From Falsiruegeria mediterranea M17 (GTDB taxonomy: Bacteria > Pseudomonadota > Alphaproteobacteria > Rhodobacterales > Rhodobacteraceae): 64,000 nucleotides of DNA. The stretch lies in the NCBI RefSeq assembly GCF_900302455.1, contig NZ_ONZG01000015.1:1-64000 (forward strand). The letters are read 5' to 3'. The notes beneath the pieces are model-generated. The model worked only from the letters and a program-made list of their open reading frames with translations. It made no database searches and was not told the origin of the DNA. Both the position numbers and the translations under genes were made by a program. Positions 8,250-16,716 of the stretch are shown in pieces. The stretch's first letter is position 1. Every line of letters begins with the position of its first letter.

Positions 8250-8269
8250 TAGTTCAGGAATGTGAACTA
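8250..8269. promoter_or_regulatory. Palindromic operator TAGTTCA-N6-TGAACTA
   Basis: Perfect 7-bp arms with a 6-base spacer lie in the divergent intergenic region between the two helix-turn-helix genes. This is a likely binding site for one of them. Confidence 0.65.
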
Positions 8270-8284
8270 TTACAGTTGATTATG

Positions 8285-8300
8285 TGAACTATAAAGTTCA
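8285..8300. promoter_or_regulatory. Second operator TGAACT-N4-AGTTCA
   Basis: Perfect 6-bp arms share the TGAACT half-site with the operator at 8250-8269, 15 bp away. It lies 30 bp before the start at 8331, placed to control that gene. Confidence 0.6.
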
Positions 8301-8330
8301 TCTTAGCCTCCAAAGTGAAGGTTAGGGTTC

Positions 8331-8651
8331 ATGTCGAGCAAAAACACACATCAAGCACTGATGAGCGGTCAGCAGTTTGTTCGCTTCGTCAAACAAGAAC
8401 TGGAGAAGCAAAACTCTGGCCTTGGAAAAGTCACCCTTCGGAGCCTGTCCGAACTATCAGGTTACTCGCCTGGATATTTGAGAAACCTCCTCACGGCCGA
8501 AGACCCCAATCCTTCAGCCAAAGCCATGCGCTGTTTTCTTCTAACGCTCGGCGTTTCAATCGAGAGCCCGGAACAAGATGTCATCCCTCACTTAAAGGCG
8601 AAGGGTGTCTATTGCCCCAGAGTTCATGGGGCCTCGGAGGGCGTTTCCTGA
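8331..8651 (+). CDS. Small helix-turn-helix protein divergent from the XRE regulator
   Basis: This 106-residue protein has a putative helix-turn-helix around residues 33-75 (VTLRSLSELSGYSPGYLRNL). This is followed by a segment like the second half of XRE domains (NPSAKAMRCFLLTLGVSI). No metal-binding or effector domain is seen. It is separated from the divergent regulator by two palindromic operators and probably forms a regulatory pair with it. It lies at the right edge of the accessory island. Confidence 0.6.
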   Translation: MSSKNTHQALMSGQQFVRFVKQELEKQNSGLGKVTLRSLSELSGYSPGYLRNLLTAEDPNPSAKAMRCFLLTLGVSIESPEQDVIPHLKAKGVYCPRVHGASEGVS

Positions 8652-8724
8652 TGCCGTCCAAACAGTCAATAAACTCCCTCCCCCCTCAGCTACAACAATC
8701 CCGCTGGCCCGCTCAAACCCACCA

Positions 8725-8743
8725 ATGTAAAAAACATTCACAT
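8725..8743. promoter_or_regulatory. Imperfect 19-bp palindrome, copy 1
   Basis: ATGTAAA-N5-TTCACAT differs at one arm position from the perfect copy 58 bp downstream. The two sites lie upstream of the DUF2852 gene and may bind one regulator. Confidence 0.5.
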
Positions 8744-8782
8744 CACCCCTTGCATCCCCAGATCCAGCCCCCATCTTACCCA

Positions 8783-8801
8783 ATGTGAAAGGCATTCACA
8801 T
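8783..8801. promoter_or_regulatory. Perfect 19-bp palindrome, copy 2
   Basis: ATGTGAA-N5-TTCACAT has perfect 7-bp arms and lies 26-44 bp before the DUF2852 start. Its TGTGAA half-site also occurs in the operators at 8250-8300. Confidence 0.6.
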
Positions 8802-8826
8802 AAACCTTGATCTGGAGAGACTGACA

Positions 8827-9264
8827 ATGACCACTATGACCGACCCCGTTGCCACCGCCCCGTCGAACCCGGGCTGGTTGCATCGCACCGAAGCTTGGCT
8901 AGACAGCAAGGGCAAAGGCGCATGGATCGCCGCCATGGTCCTTGGCTTTGTCTTCTTCTGGCCCATCGGCCTAGCCCTACTGTTCTACATGATCTGGAGT
9001 GACCGCATGTTCAGCAAATCCTGCCGCCGCCAAAGCACATCCTGGAAACGTCATGGCATGCACGCCATGCGCCAGACCGGCAACACCGCCTTTGACAGCT
9101 ACAAGGCCGACACTCTGGCCCGTCTGGAGCAGGAGCAGGTGGATTTCGAGGCCTTCCTGGAACGGCTGCGTGAAGCCAAGGACAAGTCCGAGTTCGATCA
9201 GTTCATGAACGACCGGGCACGTGAAGCGGCCAATTCCGACGACAAGAAGGACGACGCGGCCTGA
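8827..9264 (+). CDS. DUF2852 membrane protein
   Basis: A 145-residue protein of the alphaproteobacterial DUF2852 family. One hydrophobic segment (about residues 33-57) carries the family signature, WIAAMVLGFVFFWPIGLALL then YMIWSDRM. The rest is a soluble, charged helical region with an EQEQVDFEAFLERLREAKDK coiled stretch. The ATG at 8827 is chosen because a GGAGAG element precedes it; the upstream in-frame ATG at 8785 lies inside the palindrome. Function is unknown. Palindromic sites upstream suggest regulated expression. Confidence 0.8.
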   Translation: MTTMTDPVATAPSNPGWLHRTEAWLDSKGKGAWIAAMVLGFVFFWPIGLALLFYMIWSDRMFSKSCRRQSTSWKRHGMHAMRQTGNTAFDSYKADTLARLEQEQVDFEAFLERLREAKDKSEFDQFMNDRAREAANSDDKKDDAA

Positions 9265-9343
9265 TCCGCAGGCCCCTCTCCCCACTGGTCCCCGCGCGTT
9301 GCGGGGGCCAAAGCCTTACCCTCCCCCCCGGAAATCGAGTGAG

Positions 9344-9781
9344 ATGACACATCTTCCCCACCCCGACCACCAGCCAGAATTCTATGAAACCGTCGCGATG
9401 AAGCGGCTGTTCGCCTGGCTTCTCGACAGCTGCATCATTCTGGCGCTGAGTATGCTCGCTGTGTTGATGACCGCCTTTGTTGGTCTCTTTGTCTGGCCGT
9501 TGCTTTATCTGGCGATCGGATTTGTCTACCGCGTGGCGACCATCGCCAGCGGATCGGCCACCTGGGGAATGCGCTTTGTCGGGATCGAGCTGCGCGACGC
9601 CCATGGTGCGCGATTGGATGGTGGCCTGGCCCTGGCTCATACAGCAGGCTACACGGTTTCAATGGCGTTGCCTGTCTTGCAGGTGATCTCGGTCATCATG
9701 ATGCTGTCCAGCGCCCGCGCCCAAGGTTTGACAGACGCGATGCTGGGCACCGTTGCCATCAACCGGCGCGCTGTCGCCTGA
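9344..9781 (+). CDS. RDD-family integral membrane protein
   Basis: A 145-residue protein with the RDD signature near the N terminus: MKRLFAWLLDSCIILALSML, with Arg then Asp in the first membrane helix. A second hydrophobic segment (GLFVWPLLYLAIGFVYRV) and a third (TVSMALPVLQVISVIMML) follow. It ends with DAMLGTVAINR, where RDD proteins carry DxxxGT. Family members are proposed to be transporters or stress-related membrane proteins. The start at 9344 gives the normal N terminus of the family. It lies 79 bp after the DUF2852 gene. Confidence 0.8.
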   Translation: MTHLPHPDHQPEFYETVAMKRLFAWLLDSCIILALSMLAVLMTAFVGLFVWPLLYLAIGFVYRVATIASGSATWGMRFVGIELRDAHGARLDGGLALAHTAGYTVSMALPVLQVISVIMMLSSARAQGLTDAMLGTVAINRRAVA

Positions 9782-9803
9782 CGCAGACACTAGCCAAAAC
9801 ACT

Positions 9804-9945
9804 GCTCCGGAGCACTCCCGTCCGTCGTCGGTGTTTCTGGCGAAACATCTCCTCCCGTTGGGGCGGGCAGGCGCGGGCTTTGCCCGCGCCTGCCCGGCCC
9901 CCCCCGCCGTCCGCAGGACGCAGGACCCACAGGTCCTGCAATCGC
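9804..9945 (+). repeat. Dispersed structured repeat, copy 1
   Basis: It contains CTCCCGTCCGTCGTC, a stem TGTTTC-TGGC-GAAACA (9832-9847), then CTCCTCCCGTTGGGG and a perfect 15-bp hairpin with arms 9864-9878 and 9882-9896. It belongs to the family described in the findings. Confidence 0.75.
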
Positions 9946-10013
9946 CACTTGGCGGCTTTGGGATCGGTTGTTATCATCCCCTGAAACCGCGAGCCGCCTT
10001 ATGAGTTTTTTTG

Positions 10014-10829
10014 ATGCGCCACACGCTGCCGATTGTTCCACAGTTCTACGTGACGGCCCCGCAACCCTGCCCCTATCTTGAAAACCGTATGGAGCGGAAG
10101 CTGTTCACCGCTTTGCAGGGCGAAGGGGCTGACCAGTTGAACAATGCCCTGTCCCGACAGGGGTTTCGACGTTCGCAGAACGTGCTCTATCGTCCGTCTT
10201 GCGCCGACTGTGCCGCTTGCCTTTCGGCCCGCATCAAGGTGAGCGATTTTGCGGCCAACAAGAGCCAGCGCCGCGCACTGCGGCGCAATGCGCATCTCGG
10301 GCGCCGGGCGACATCACCCTGGGCCACGGACGAGCAGTATGAGCTCTTTCGCCGCTATCTGGATATCCGCCACGCCGACGGCGGCATGGCTGACATGGAT
10401 GTTTTCGAATTTGCTGCCATGATCGAAGAAACCCCGATACGCAGCCGGGTCATCGAGTACAGTGACCGCAAGACGGACGCTCTGGCAGCCGTGAGCCTGA
10501 CCGATGTGCTCGAAGATGGGTTGAGCATGGTCTATTCCTTTTATGAACCAGAGCTGCGCAGCAGCTCTTTGGGCACCTTCATGATCCTGGATCATATCGA
10601 AATCGCACGTGAGGCCGGCTTGCCGTATGTCTACCTGGGTTATTGGGTGCCAGAGAGCCCCAAGATGGGCTACAAGGCGCGGTTCTCTGGGCTTGAAGTC
10701 TATGTAGGCGGGAAATGGCAAGTGATGAAGAACCCGGAGGACTACGAGTCTGCCTCGCACCCGCTGTCCACCGACCCGATTGCCGAACAGGTCGCCAATA
10801 TCCAATTGCCCGACCGGCGCGCGCCCTGA
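10014..10829 (+). CDS. bpt: Aspartate/glutamate leucyltransferase (aminoacyl-tRNA-protein transferase)
   Basis: The protein transfers Leu from Leu-tRNA to N-terminal Asp or Glu of proteins, marking them for the ClpS/ClpAP N-degron pathway. The N-terminal region has [19 protein letters not shown], then [20 protein letters not shown] with the conserved CxxC-type cysteines. The C-terminal half holds the GNAT-like fold with [20 protein letters not shown] and [20 protein letters not shown]. At 271 residues it is the usual length. The ATG at 10014 is preceded by an in-frame TTG; the ATG is preferred. Bacterial Bpt and Ate are hard to separate by eye; Bpt-type is the usual assignment in this clade. 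Confidence 0.9.
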   Translation: MRHTLPIVPQFYVTAPQPCPYLENRMERKLFTALQGEGADQLNNALSRQGFRRSQNVLYRPSCADCAACLSARIKVSDFAANKSQRRALRRNAHLGRRATSPWATDEQYELFRRYLDIRHADGGMADMDVFEFAAMIEETPIRSRVIEYSDRKTDALAAVSLTDVLEDGLSMVYSFYEPELRSSSLGTFMILDHIEIAREAGLPYVYLGYWVPESPKMGYKARFSGLEVYVGGKWQVMKNPEDYESASHPLSTDPIAEQVANIQLPDRRAP

Positions 10830-10835
10830 TCTGAT

Positions 10836-11224
10836 ATGCCCCAACAGCTTTTTGCCATCGCCCTCGTGGTGCCCGATTACGATGCTGCACTGGCGTTTTA
10901 TGTGGACCGGCTGGGCTTCACCCTGGATCAGGACGAGGATCTGGGAGATGGCAAGCGTTGGGTCCGGGTGACGCCGCCCGGCGGAACGGCTGGCTCGATC
11001 ATTTTGGCCAAAGCGGATGGCGCGCAACAAGAGACTGCCATTGGCAATCAGACCGGGGGCGTGTTGGGTTCTTTCTGACCACGGATGACTTCGCGCGAGA
11101 TCACGCCATGATGCTGGCACAAGGGATCGAGTTCGAAGAAGCGCCGCGCCATGAACCTTATGGCACGGTTGCGGTCTGGCGCGATCCTTTTGGCAATCGG
11201 TGGGATTTGCTGGAGTTTTCCTGA
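10836..11224 (+). pseudogene. VOC (glyoxalase/bleomycin resistance) family gene with a frameshift
   Basis: The first frame encodes LFAIALVVPDYDAALAFYVD and runs to a stop at 11078. The continuation FFLTTDDFARDHAMMLAQGI and AVWRDPFGNRWDLLEFS lies in another frame. Joined, they give a normal VOC protein of about 128 residues, with the typical FYVDRLGF and DPFGNRWDL motifs. The length is one base short of whole codons, and the break falls near a run of five G at about 11057. This is either a real one-base deletion or a sequencing error. Confidence 0.8.
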
Positions 11225-11250
11225 AGCATCCACGCTTGAGAACAAACCAG

Positions 11251-11300
11251 GCTCTCCCGCCCGTCGTCAATGCCCCTAACGGGACATCTCCTCCCGCCCA
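11251..11300 (+). repeat. Dispersed structured repeat, copy 2 (core only)
   Basis: CTCTCCCGCCCGTCGTCAA, then TGCCCC-TAAC-GGGACA, then TCTCCTCCCG. The core is intact; the long second hairpin is replaced by unrelated sequence. Confidence 0.65.
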
Positions 11301-11462
11301 AGCCGTGCGCCTCGTTGGTCGCTCGGCGTGTTATCGCAGAACGCTCATCGTCGTTGCTGATCGAAACAGGTACCATTTGACAGCGCAACGTCACCGTTAC
11401 CCATTCAAAACGGACGTGGCACTGTGTGACAGGAAAGAGATCAGGCGAAATGGGAGAGGCGC

Positions 11463-12551
11463 ATGACCGAAATCACGACCATGCAGGTCCGCAAGGTGAA
11501 CCTGGACGAACTTGGCGTCAGCACGACCCACAGCCCTGAAGACCTGAGCGGAAAGATCCTTGTGCGGATCGAGCGGTTTGGGATGACTGCAAACAACATC
11601 ACGTATGGCGTTGTCGGTGACCGCATCGGCTATTGGAAGTTTTTCCCCACCGAGGACGACGCGTTCGGTGTCATCCCGGTTTGGGGCATTGGCGTTGTCG
11701 AGGCAAGCGGCCTGCCCGACATCACGGTTGGTGAGCGGCTTTACGGGTATTGGCCAATGGGCAGCCATGCCGTGCTGGAGCCTGGACGCATTGACCAAAC
11801 GCGATTTTTCGACGCTTCGGAGCATCGCAAGGACCTTGCTGCCGTATACAATCGCTATCTGCGCCTGTCCAACGATCCGCAGGACGATCCCGCGACCGAT
11901 GACATGCGCATGGTGCTCTGGCCGCTCTATGCGACCTCTTTCTGCCTCTATGACTTTGCACTGGCCGGGGACTGGTATGGCGCCGAACAGGTGCTCATCG
12001 TTTCGGCCTCGTCCAAAACCGGTATCGGTACGGGCTATGCCTTTCAGGCCGATCCAGATACGCCCAAAATCGTCGGGATGACCTCAGCCGGGAACAAAGC
12101 CAAGGTCGATGCGCTGGCCCTTTATGATCAGGTGCTGACCTATGACCAGATCGAGGCCGAACTGGAAAACGTCCCGACCCTGATCATCGACATGTCCGGC
12201 TCTGGTCCGGTGATCTCGCGCCTGCATCAGCACTTGGGCGACAACATGCGCTTCACCAGCCACGTGGGCCTGACGCATTATTCCGAGGCTGGGATGGGCG
12301 ATGGTTACATTCGCGAGCGGTCCGAGATGTTCTTTGCCCCCGGCCACATTGCCAAACGCAATGCCGATTGGGGACCGGGTGAGTTTGAGCGGCGTTCGGG
12401 CGACTTCTGGAGCCAAGCCATGCGCAAGAGCGCGGACTGGCTGACGATCAACCACGCGCAGGGATTGGCCCAGGCAGAATCCGCCTATCGCGAGGTGCTG
12501 GGGGGCAAAACACCGGCGGATCAGGCGTGGACGATCTCCTTGACCGAATGA
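11463..12551 (+). CDS. DUF2855 family protein
   Basis: A 362-residue protein of the DUF2855 family, distantly like medium-chain dehydrogenases/reductases. The N terminus resembles a GroES-like domain (ILVRIERFGMTANNITYGVV, GVIPVWGIGVVEASG, VGERLYGYWPMG). A middle region (VLIVSASSKTGIGTGYAF) resembles the cofactor-binding fold without a full GxGxxG. Substrate and activity are unknown. It is flanked upstream by a dispersed repeat and converges with the acetyltransferase. Confidence 0.8.
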   Translation: MTEITTMQVRKVNLDELGVSTTHSPEDLSGKILVRIERFGMTANNITYGVVGDRIGYWKFFPTEDDAFGVIPVWGIGVVEASGLPDITVGERLYGYWPMGSHAVLEPGRIDQTRFFDASEHRKDLAAVYNRYLRLSNDPQDDPATDDMRMVLWPLYATSFCLYDFALAGDWYGAEQVLIVSASSKTGIGTGYAFQADPDTPKIVGMTSAGNKAKVDALALYDQVLTYDQIEAELENVPTLIIDMSGSGPVISRLHQHLGDNMRFTSHVGLTHYSEAGMGDGYIRERSEMFFAPGHIAKRNADWGPGEFERRSGDFWSQAMRKSADWLTINHAQGLAQAESAYREVLGGKTPADQAWTISLTE

Positions 12552-12557
12552 TGCCAG

Positions 12558-13184
12558 CTACAACTGCCCCTCGGCCAACACGATACTGCGGGGTTGAGTG
12601 ATGGTGCGGAATGGAAACGCGCCATCGCATTCAAAATCATGAAAAGAGACTTCGGCCATTTTGGTATGGCCGAGTTGAGTCAACACGACATGCTGAGTTG
12701 CCGCGGAAGAGAGTTCTCCAACCACACGCTGAAACCCTTTGGATTTTGCGATCGTGTGGACCTGGGCCCGCATGGATTGATAGATCCCCCTGCCCTCTGC
12801 CTCAGGTCGAACCGCGCCCATGTCGATCAGGACCACCTGCCCCGGTGAGACCTTTCCGGCGGCGGTGTACTGGTGATCCAGCTCCCGTGCCAACGCAGCA
12901 AGAGGTGTCATCTCTGGATACGTACGGATATCTCCGGCAGGCTGTTTGGCGTAATCGGTGACGATCATGCACCCCATCACGGCACCCGTCCGGGTGTCGA
13001 TGGCCACAACAGACAGCCCTTGGGCGACGACCTGTTGAAACTGGGGCCGCAGATAGGTGCGGTAGTCTTCCAATGTCACACCAAGCGCCCGATGCAGCGT
13101 GCTGGCGCGCGAAAACACCTCGGTCGCCAACTCGAACGCCTCGTCAAGGTTATGAGCTTTCAGGGGTTGGATCGCGATTTCCAT
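12558..13184 (-). CDS. GNAT-family acetyltransferase-like protein
   Basis: A 208-residue protein with a GNAT-like layout. The central strand VVLIDMGAVRPEAEGRGIYQ contains the R-x-E-G-R-G type acetyl-CoA loop, followed by SMRAQVHTIAKSKGFQRVVG. The substrate is unknown. Its stop is 6 bp from the stop of the DUF2855 gene (convergent). Confidence 0.65.
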   Translation of the reverse strand: MEIAIQPLKAHNLDEAFELATEVFSRASTLHRALGVTLEDYRTYLRPQFQQVVAQGLSVVAIDTRTGAVMGCMIVTDYAKQPAGDIRTYPEMTPLAALARELDHQYTAAGKVSPGQVVLIDMGAVRPEAEGRGIYQSMRAQVHTIAKSKGFQRVVGELSSAATQHVVLTQLGHTKMAEVSFHDFECDGAFPFRTITQPRSIVLAEGQL

Positions 13185-13248
13185 GGTCTCTTGTCTCTGA
13201 ATTCCGGCGTGCCCCTATCATCGATGGGCAACCGAACGCGGCACAAGA

Positions 13249-13274
13249 AAAAAGGGGCCTTGCGGCCCCTTTTT
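13249..13274 (-). terminator. Terminator of the dctPQM operon
   Basis: AAAAAGGGGCC-TTGC-GGCCCCTTTTT, a perfect stem with A and T tracts, can act in both directions. It follows the dctM stop by 24 bp. Confidence 0.85.
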
Positions 13275-13297
13275 GGTGGTTCAGATCAGTACCGACA

Positions 13298-15652
13298 TCA
13301 ATTCGGGATCAGGTCCGGGATGATGGTCACGATGCTGGGGAAGGTCCACAGGATCGCAAGCCCCGCCACCTGGATCAGCACAAACGGCAGGATCCCGCGG
13401 TAGATGTGCCCTGTTGTCACCTCTTTTGGGGCCACGCCGCGCAGGTAGAACAGCGCGAACCCAAAGGGTGGCGTCAGGAACGAGGTCTGCAGGTTCACCG
13501 CCACCATGATCGTGACCCATTTCGGGTCGAACGACCCACCATAGATCACCGGCCCCACGATCGGGATCACGATGTAGATGATCTCCAGGAAGTCGAGCAC
13601 AAAGCCCAGGATGAAGAGCACCAGCATCACGATCAGGAAGACCGTGAACTCGTTGTCAAAGCTCTTCAGGAACTGCTGGATGTAGTGCTCGCCGCCAAAG
13701 GAGATGACCACCAGGTTGAGCAGCTGAGAGCCGATCAAGATGGTGAACACCATAGATGTAACCTTGGCAGTCTCGCGAACCACTGGTGTCAGAACCCCGC
13801 CGCCGTACAGAACCCAGCAGGCAAAGATCAAACCGAACAGCGCATAAAGGTACGCCGCATAGGCAACAAAGAACGCGATCCAGGTTTCAACACTCACACC
13901 GTCCTGATTGATCCGAAGGTCAAAGTTCACACCCACCAGGATACAGATCAGGATCGCGAAGGTGGACATGATGATCACCTTGCCCGAACGCCCGTCGTCC
14001 TGCAGCTTGCGATAGGCCGCCAGCATGATGGCCCCGCCTGCCCCAAGCGCCGCAGCCGGCGTCGGGTTGGTGATGCCGCCCAAGATCGAACCCAGAACCG
14101 CGATGATCAGAACCAGCGGGGGGAAGACCACCCGGATCAGCTCATTCTTGGTGGCGCGAATTGCCGCCTCTTTACAGCCATAGAGCGCGATGACCGCCGG
14201 GATGGCCAGCATCACCGCCATTACGCCCGAGGACGTGGTAGGCTTCACAAAGAGGACGTCCACCAGCACCACCAGCAAAAGGCCAATGGTCCCCACAATC
14301 AGCGGCTTGGTGTCCCTGGACGGCGCGATGCCACGACCCAGGATCAGGGTCAGACCCAAGAGCACTGCCAGAACCGCCAGCCCGGTGCCAATCGGCGCGG
14401 CTGCGTCGATCTTGGCCTGGCGGGCCTCGGCGATCTGTTCGTCGCTCAGGCGTTCGCTTTGTGTCACACCACCTGCATCGTTGATCGCCTGCTGCTCGGT
14501 TACAGCAGCATCCCACGCCTCTTGCCCGTGCAGTTCGATCATCGACGCCTGGCATTCCTCGCCGACATTGGTGCGCAGGCTGGCGCCCTCACCGATGTCC
14601 GAGAAGGCCGAGACGGTGATGTCCTGCGATCCAACCAGGCCAACGCTGCCCAGCAGGAACACGCCACCGATCAGACCGACAGGTGCCGCCAAGAACCACA
14701 GCAGGCCCTCTTTGCGGGTGATCGGCTCGTTGTTGGAGCTTCCCATTTCCACAGCAGGTGCCTTGTCCGGGTTTAACATCGCATAGCCGAATGCATAAAG
14801 CGCATAAAGCAGTGCCAGCATGATCCCCGGCAACAGCGCCGCCTGGAACAGGGTCCCCACGGACACAACCGCAGGCTTGCCCAGATAGGTCAACGCATCG
14901 GTACAACCCGCTGCAACCGCACGGCTTTCCTGTGCCGCCGAATAAAGGTCACCGGCCAGGGTACCCAGCAGAACGATCACGATCGAGGGCGGAATGATCT
15001 GCCCCAACGTGCCTGATGCCGCGATGACGCCCGTTGCCAGTTCGGGCGAATACCCGTTCCGCAACATGGTCGGCAACGCCAACAGACCCATCGTGACAAC
15101 AGTCGCGCCAACGATACCGGTCGAAGCAGCCAGGAAAGCCCCCACGACAACAATTGACACCGCCAGACCGCCAGGCAGCGGGCCAAAGACGCGCGCCATG
15201 GTGGTCAGCAGATCGTCGGCGATCTTGGACCGTTCCAGTGTGATGCCCATCAGGACGAACATCAGAACCGCCAGCAGGGTTTCAATCGACTGTCCCGCCA
15301 GAACACGCTCGTTGATGCGGTTCACGATGAACGAGACGTTGCGATCCATCGCAACTTCCCAACCCTTGGGGAAGACCGCCTCGGCCACTCTGGGTAACTC
15401 TGGATACCTAAAGACCGAGATCGAGTCCGGTTTGACGCCGGAATTGACCAGATCACGATAAACCGTGGACGAGGTGTCGATTGCCTGGTGGATCAGCAGC
15501 CCCGCGCTGTCGAGCGCGGCGATGATACCAAACGAGATGATGCCAGCCCCACCGATGGCAAAGGCCACCGGAAAACCGGACAGGATGCCTCCGAAGAGGC
15601 AGAAGAACACAATAATGAGGCCGACTTCGACGCCATCAAGACCGAATAGCAT
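13298..15652 (-). CDS. dctM: TRAP transporter large permease (DctM type)
   Basis: A 784-residue integral membrane protein, the ion-coupled permease of a tripartite TRAP transporter. Motifs include GVEVGLIIVFFCLFGGILSG, FVLMGITLERSKIADDLL and ASGTLGQIIPPSIVIVLLG, all typical of DctM, and the C terminus repeats the pattern with PPFGFALFYLRG. It is much longer than small DctM proteins (about 430) because of central extra segments. These include a hydrophilic stretch around residues 360-430 (GEECQASMIELHGQEAWDAA) that probably faces the periplasm. Long DctM proteins of this kind are known in the TakP/mannitol-chloroaromatic subgroup. It lies 17 bp after dctQ. Confidence 0.92.
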   Translation of the reverse strand: MLFGLDGVEVGLIIVFFCLFGGILSGFPVAFAIGGAGIISFGIIAALDSAGLLIHQAIDTSSTVYRDLVNSGVKPDSISVFRYPELPRVAEAVFPKGWEVAMDRNVSFIVNRINERVLAGQSIETLLAVLMFVLMGITLERSKIADDLLTTMARVFGPLPGGLAVSIVVVGAFLAASTGIVGATVVTMGLLALPTMLRNGYSPELATGVIAASGTLGQIIPPSIVIVLLGTLAGDLYSAAQESRAVAAGCTDALTYLGKPAVVSVGTLFQAALLPGIMLALLYALYAFGYAMLNPDKAPAVEMGSSNNEPITRKEGLLWFLAAPVGLIGGVFLLGSVGLVGSQDITVSAFSDIGEGASLRTNVGEECQASMIELHGQEAWDAAVTEQQAINDAGGVTQSERLSDEQIAEARQAKIDAAAPIGTGLAVLAVLLGLTLILGRGIAPSRDTKPLIVGTIGLLLVVLVDVLFVKPTTSSGVMAVMLAIPAVIALYGCKEAAIRATKNELIRVVFPPLVLIIAVLGSILGGITNPTPAAALGAGGAIMLAAYRKLQDDGRSGKVIIMSTFAILICILVGVNFDLRINQDGVSVETWIAFFVAYAAYLYALFGLIFACWVLYGGGVLTPVVRETAKVTSMVFTILIGSQLLNLVVISFGGEHYIQQFLKSFDNEFTVFLIVMLVLFILGFVLDFLEIIYIVIPIVGPVIYGGSFDPKWVTIMVAVNLQTSFLTPPFGFALFYLRGVAPKEVTTGHIYRGILPFVLIQVAGLAILWTFPSIVTIIPDLIPN

Positions 15653-15669
15653 AGCTCAGGTTCCTATTC

Positions 15670-16605
15670 TCAATGAGCGCCTTCATAGGCTTCTTCACCC
15701 TCTCCAAGACTATCCTTGTCGAGGTATTTGTTTTCGCTGCCTTCGCCTTCGACGAACTCGAGGTACGAGCGGTAGAAGAAGGCAATCGCGTGCAGAAAGA
15801 CCAGTCCGGCAAAGGCCACCAGCAGGATCTTGAAGATGAAATATGCAGTAAACCCATTTGGCGAAAAGCCGATGGTTTCCACATTCCACCGCATCGCGCG
15901 CGATTTGAGCAGCAACCGATCCAGCGCGTCACTGGCCGACGGCTTCGGCACGATCAGGTGACGCCACATGAAGTACCAGCCATACATCCAGATCAGCACG
16001 GCGGTCGGGATCATGAAGAAGACCGAGCCGAACATGTCGATGACCTTCTTGGTGCGAAAGCGCACGGCGGAATAAATCAGATCAACGCGGACATGGCCGC
16101 CCTGCACAAAGGTGTAAGTCACACAAAGAGCGACCACCAAGGCGTTGTAAAGCTTGAGTTCTTCAGCATACCAGCTGATGTCGAACTGCATCGGAACCCC
16201 AAAACCGAACACGATGTCCGGACGGGTGAAAATCCGCTGCATGAAGACGATGATGATCTGTTGCAGCACCATCAGCAGACCGGCCCAGGCGAAGAAGCGG
16301 CCAACGATGTTGGCGAACCCTTCGAGGACGCGCACGCACCCCCACATGAATTGGTTGCGGATCATGCCGATGATGGTGATCATCAGAACAATGACAAAGA
16401 CGGCAAAGAAGAACTCCACCGATCCCCCGTAATAGACGAAGCGCATGACTGCTTCTTTGTTGGACCAGTCCAGCCACAGCGACGGGTTCGCAATGGCGTA
16501 TCCAATGTTCAAAAATGCTTCGGCAAGGTTTTGCAGCGTCCACAGCAACCCATTCCATAGGGCGCCGAACGCCGAGCCGAGGCTCGCAGTACTCTCTTCC
16601 TGCAT
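15670..16605 (-). CDS. dctQ: TRAP transporter small permease (DctQ type)
   Basis: The small membrane subunit of the TRAP transporter, about 311 residues, with several transmembrane helices (VEFFFAVFVIVLMITIIGMI, FFAWAGLLMVLQQIIIVFMQ, KILLVAFAGLVFLHAIAFF). It is larger than the common 160-200 residue DctQ, matching the enlarged partner DctM. The start at 16605 (MQEESTASLG) has a GGGGGA element upstream; a longer frame from 16674 runs into the terminator and is unlikely. It pairs with DctM to carry substrate delivered by DctP. Confidence 0.88.
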   Translation of the reverse strand: MQEESTASLGSAFGALWNGLLWTLQNLAEAFLNIGYAIANPSLWLDWSNKEAVMRFVYYGGSVEFFFAVFVIVLMITIIGMIRNQFMWGCVRVLEGFANIVGRFFAWAGLLMVLQQIIIVFMQRIFTRPDIVFGFGVPMQFDISWYAEELKLYNALVVALCVTYTFVQGGHVRVDLIYSAVRFRTKKVIDMFGSVFFMIPTAVLIWMYGWYFMWRHLIVPKPSASDALDRLLLKSRAMRWNVETIGFSPNGFTAYFIFKILLVAFAGLVFLHAIAFFYRSYLEFVEGEGSENKYLDKDSLGEGEEAYEGAH

Positions 16606-16673
16606 GGTGTCCCCCAGTATATTCCCCGTGACCCATCTTCGGGGTCTGCTCAGGCAGTGCCGGGTGCACTGCA

Positions 16674-16700
16674 AAAGAGGCCCCGATGCGGGGCCTCTTT
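16674..16700 (-). terminator. Stem-loop between dctP and dctQ
   Basis: AAAGAGGCCCCG-ATG-CGGGGCCTCTTT has perfect 12-bp arms and lies just after the dctP stop. It probably reduces read-through, so that the binding protein is made in excess over the permeases. Confidence 0.75.
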
Positions 16701-16716
16701 CGTGTCAAATGATGGC

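Noticed and set aside
13073-14776. A 567-codon open frame opposite dctM
   Set aside because: Antisense to a strong TRAP permease gene, with His/Gln/Asp-rich composition typical of shadow frames.
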